Positions 5,127 to 6,322 of a stretch of 6,322 nucleotides of DNA are shown in pieces. The stretch is from contig JAEEUY010000225.1 of the NCBI GenBank assembly GCA_016290715.1, forward strand, positions 1 to 6,322, written 5' to 3'. The position numbers were made by a program, and so were the translations under genes. Below the pieces are notes generated by a model, which had not been told where the DNA came from, ran no database searches, and worked only from the letters and a program-made list of their open reading frames with translations. The first letter of the stretch is position 1; every line of letters begins with the position of its first letter. This DNA comes from Bacteroidales bacterium. Its GTDB lineage: Bacteria; Bacteroidota; Bacteroidia; Bacteroidales; WCHB1-69.

Positions 5127-6322
5127 ATGGAACGCACGACCTATTTTGCTGATATATTGCTACCTTTACCATTGCCAGGGCTCTTTACCTATCGTTTGCC
5201 CCACGATTTGGATGTGCCGTTGGCTTTTGGTATGAGGGTGGTGGTTCCTTTTGGCAAGAGCAAGCTCTATTCGGGCTTGGTGGTGGAGGTGCACACCCGC
5301 GTTCCTGATCAGGTGAATGTCAAGTATGTGCTGGATGTTATTGACAATGAGCCGATAGTGTCGCCTCAGCAGTACAAGTTGTGGCAATGGATTGCCGACT
5401 ATTACATGTGCACGCTGGGCGAAGTGATGGCCGTGGCTCTGCCATCGGCGCTGAAGATTGCCAGCGAGACCAAAATCATGCTCAATCCCGCTTTTGACGG
5501 AGATGTTTCCACGCTGACCGAAAGGGAGTTGCGCCTTACGGAGGCTTTGTCGTACCGCCCTATGATGACTATCGACGAGATTTCGAAGACGCTGAACATG
5601 CAGAAGGTGATTCCCATTATCAAGTCGTTGGTGGAAAAGGATGTGGTGATTACCGATGAGGAAATCCGTGATCCCTACAAGCCGAAGATCGAAACATACG
5701 TGTCGCTGACGCCCGAATATGCCAACGATGAACAGGCTTTCAATCAGTTACTTGACCAACTGAGTGCATCGAAAAGAACCGCTGGGCAGTGTGATATGTT
5801 GCTGGCATTTCTAATGAACGCCCGCAGTGGCAAGGGTGTGGGAGATTTGAAAGCCCAAATGCGCAAAGCCGACTTGTTGAAGTTACCTGCGGCATCTCCG
5901 TCTCGTCTGCAAAGTTTGGTAGAGAAAGGTGTTTTCCAAATTAAAGAACAGAAAATCAGCCGTTTGGCCAACTATGTCCCCAATGATTCAGCCGCATCAA
6001 TTACGCTGTCGGCGCCGCAACAGAAGGCATACGAAGAGATAAAAGAGCAGATGACGCAACATGAGGTGGTGCTGTTGCACGGGGTGACGGGCAGTGGCAA
6101 GACCGAAATCTACATCAAGATGATTGATGAGGTGCTGAAAGAGGGCAAACAGGTGCTGTATCTGTTGCCTGAGATTGCCCTTACCTCGCAGATAGTGAAT
6201 CGTTTGCGCAAATATTTCGGCGACAAGGTTGGCGTTTACCACTCCCGCTTCAACGAGTACGAGCGGGTGGAAATATGGAACCATGTTTTACAAAGCGGTG
6301 GCAGTATCACAGGCAAGTACCA
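5127..6322 (+). CDS. priA: Primosomal protein N', replication-restart helicase PriA (N-terminal part)
   Basis: First 398 codons of an open frame that leaves the right edge; the whole protein would be expected to be around 800 residues. PriA is a superfamily 2 3'-5' DNA helicase that recognises stalled forks and reloads the replicative helicase. The N-terminal 3'-DNA-binding domain covers about residues 5-105, with PLPGLFTYRLP, GMRVVVPFGK and the characteristic WIADYYMCTLGEVMAVALPSALK. A winged-helix-like segment follows (about 130-175, LTERELRLTEALS to SLVEKDVVI). The helicase core begins near 300 with LSAPQQKAYEEI (Q-motif-like), Walker A GVTGSGKT (319-326, lysine 325), then LLPEIALTSQI and YHSRFNEYERVEIW. 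The DEXH box and zinc-binding cysteines lie beyond the window. The ATG at 5127 is preceded by an in-frame TAA at 5106. The next ATG (residue 36) would remove conserved sequence, so this start is favoured despite the very close promoter box. Confidence 0.96.
   Translation, partial: MERTTYFADILLPLPLPGLFTYRLPHDLDVPLAFGMRVVVPFGKSKLYSGLVVEVHTRVPDQVNVKYVLDVIDNEPIVSPQQYKLWQWIADYYMCTLGEVMAVALPSALKIASETKIMLNPAFDGDVSTLTERELRLTEALSYRPMMTIDEISKTLNMQKVIPIIKSLVEKDVVITDEEIRDPYKPKIETYVSLTPEYANDEQAFNQLLDQLSASKRTAGQCDMLLAFLMNARSGKGVGDLKAQMRKADLLKLPAASPSRLQSLVEKGVFQIKEQKISRLANYVPNDSAASITLSAPQQKAYEEIKEQMTQHEVVLLHGVTGSGKTEIYIKMIDEVLKEGKQVLYLLPEIALTSQIVNRLRKYFGDKVGVYHSRFNEYERVEIWNHVLQSGGSITGKY

Noticed and set aside
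1..6322. CRISPR array, tRNA or rRNA
   Set aside because: No regularly spaced repeats, and no cloverleaf or rRNA-like sequence was found on either strand.

Overview
The window looks like chromosomal DNA from the order Bacteroidales (phylum Bacteroidota). Several start-proximal regions carry the Bacteroidota -7 promoter consensus TAnnTTTG (1133-1140 on -, 2582-2589 on -, 3961-3968 on +, 5115-5122 on +). No start has a convincing Shine-Dalgarno sequence, and the GapA and PriA proteins read as typical Bacteroidales versions. I cannot place the genus.

Layout, left to right. Bases 1-1047 (- strand) hold the N-terminal 349 residues of an exported tetratricopeptide-repeat protein that runs off the left edge. 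Bases 1048-1530 are non-coding: they hold the promoter of the TPR gene and, at about 1321-1477, a cluster of G+C-rich palindromes that resembles a dispersed intergenic repeat. Bases 1531-3933 form an AT-rich, self-contained Type II restriction-modification (RM) cassette. On the - strand are an XRE-family helix-turn-helix regulator and, overlapping its stop by 11 bases, an MvaI/BcnI-type restriction endonuclease. Divergently on the + strand is an amino-group (probably cytosine-N4) DNA methyltransferase. The 104-bp region between regulator and methyltransferase carries back-to-back promoters and a small inverted repeat placed where one regulator dimer could touch both. Bases 4022-5026 (+) are gapA (glyceraldehyde-3-phosphate dehydrogenase) with its own promoter and a strong intrinsic terminator. 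Bases 5127-6322 (+) are the first 398 codons of priA (primosomal replication-restart helicase), cut by the right edge just after the Walker A region.

How the genes work together. gapA, priA and the TPR gene are ordinary chromosomal genes transcribed independently. The RM cassette sits between them and differs clearly in base composition, which suggests horizontal acquisition into an intergenic site. Within it the methyltransferase should protect host DNA and the endonuclease should cut unmodified DNA. The regulator, made from the same transcript as the endonuclease, probably balances the two. I do not see a wholly new system. The parts most worth a second look are the candidate shared operator, the methyltransferase motif order, the palindrome cluster beside the cassette, and the apparently leaderless priA promoter.
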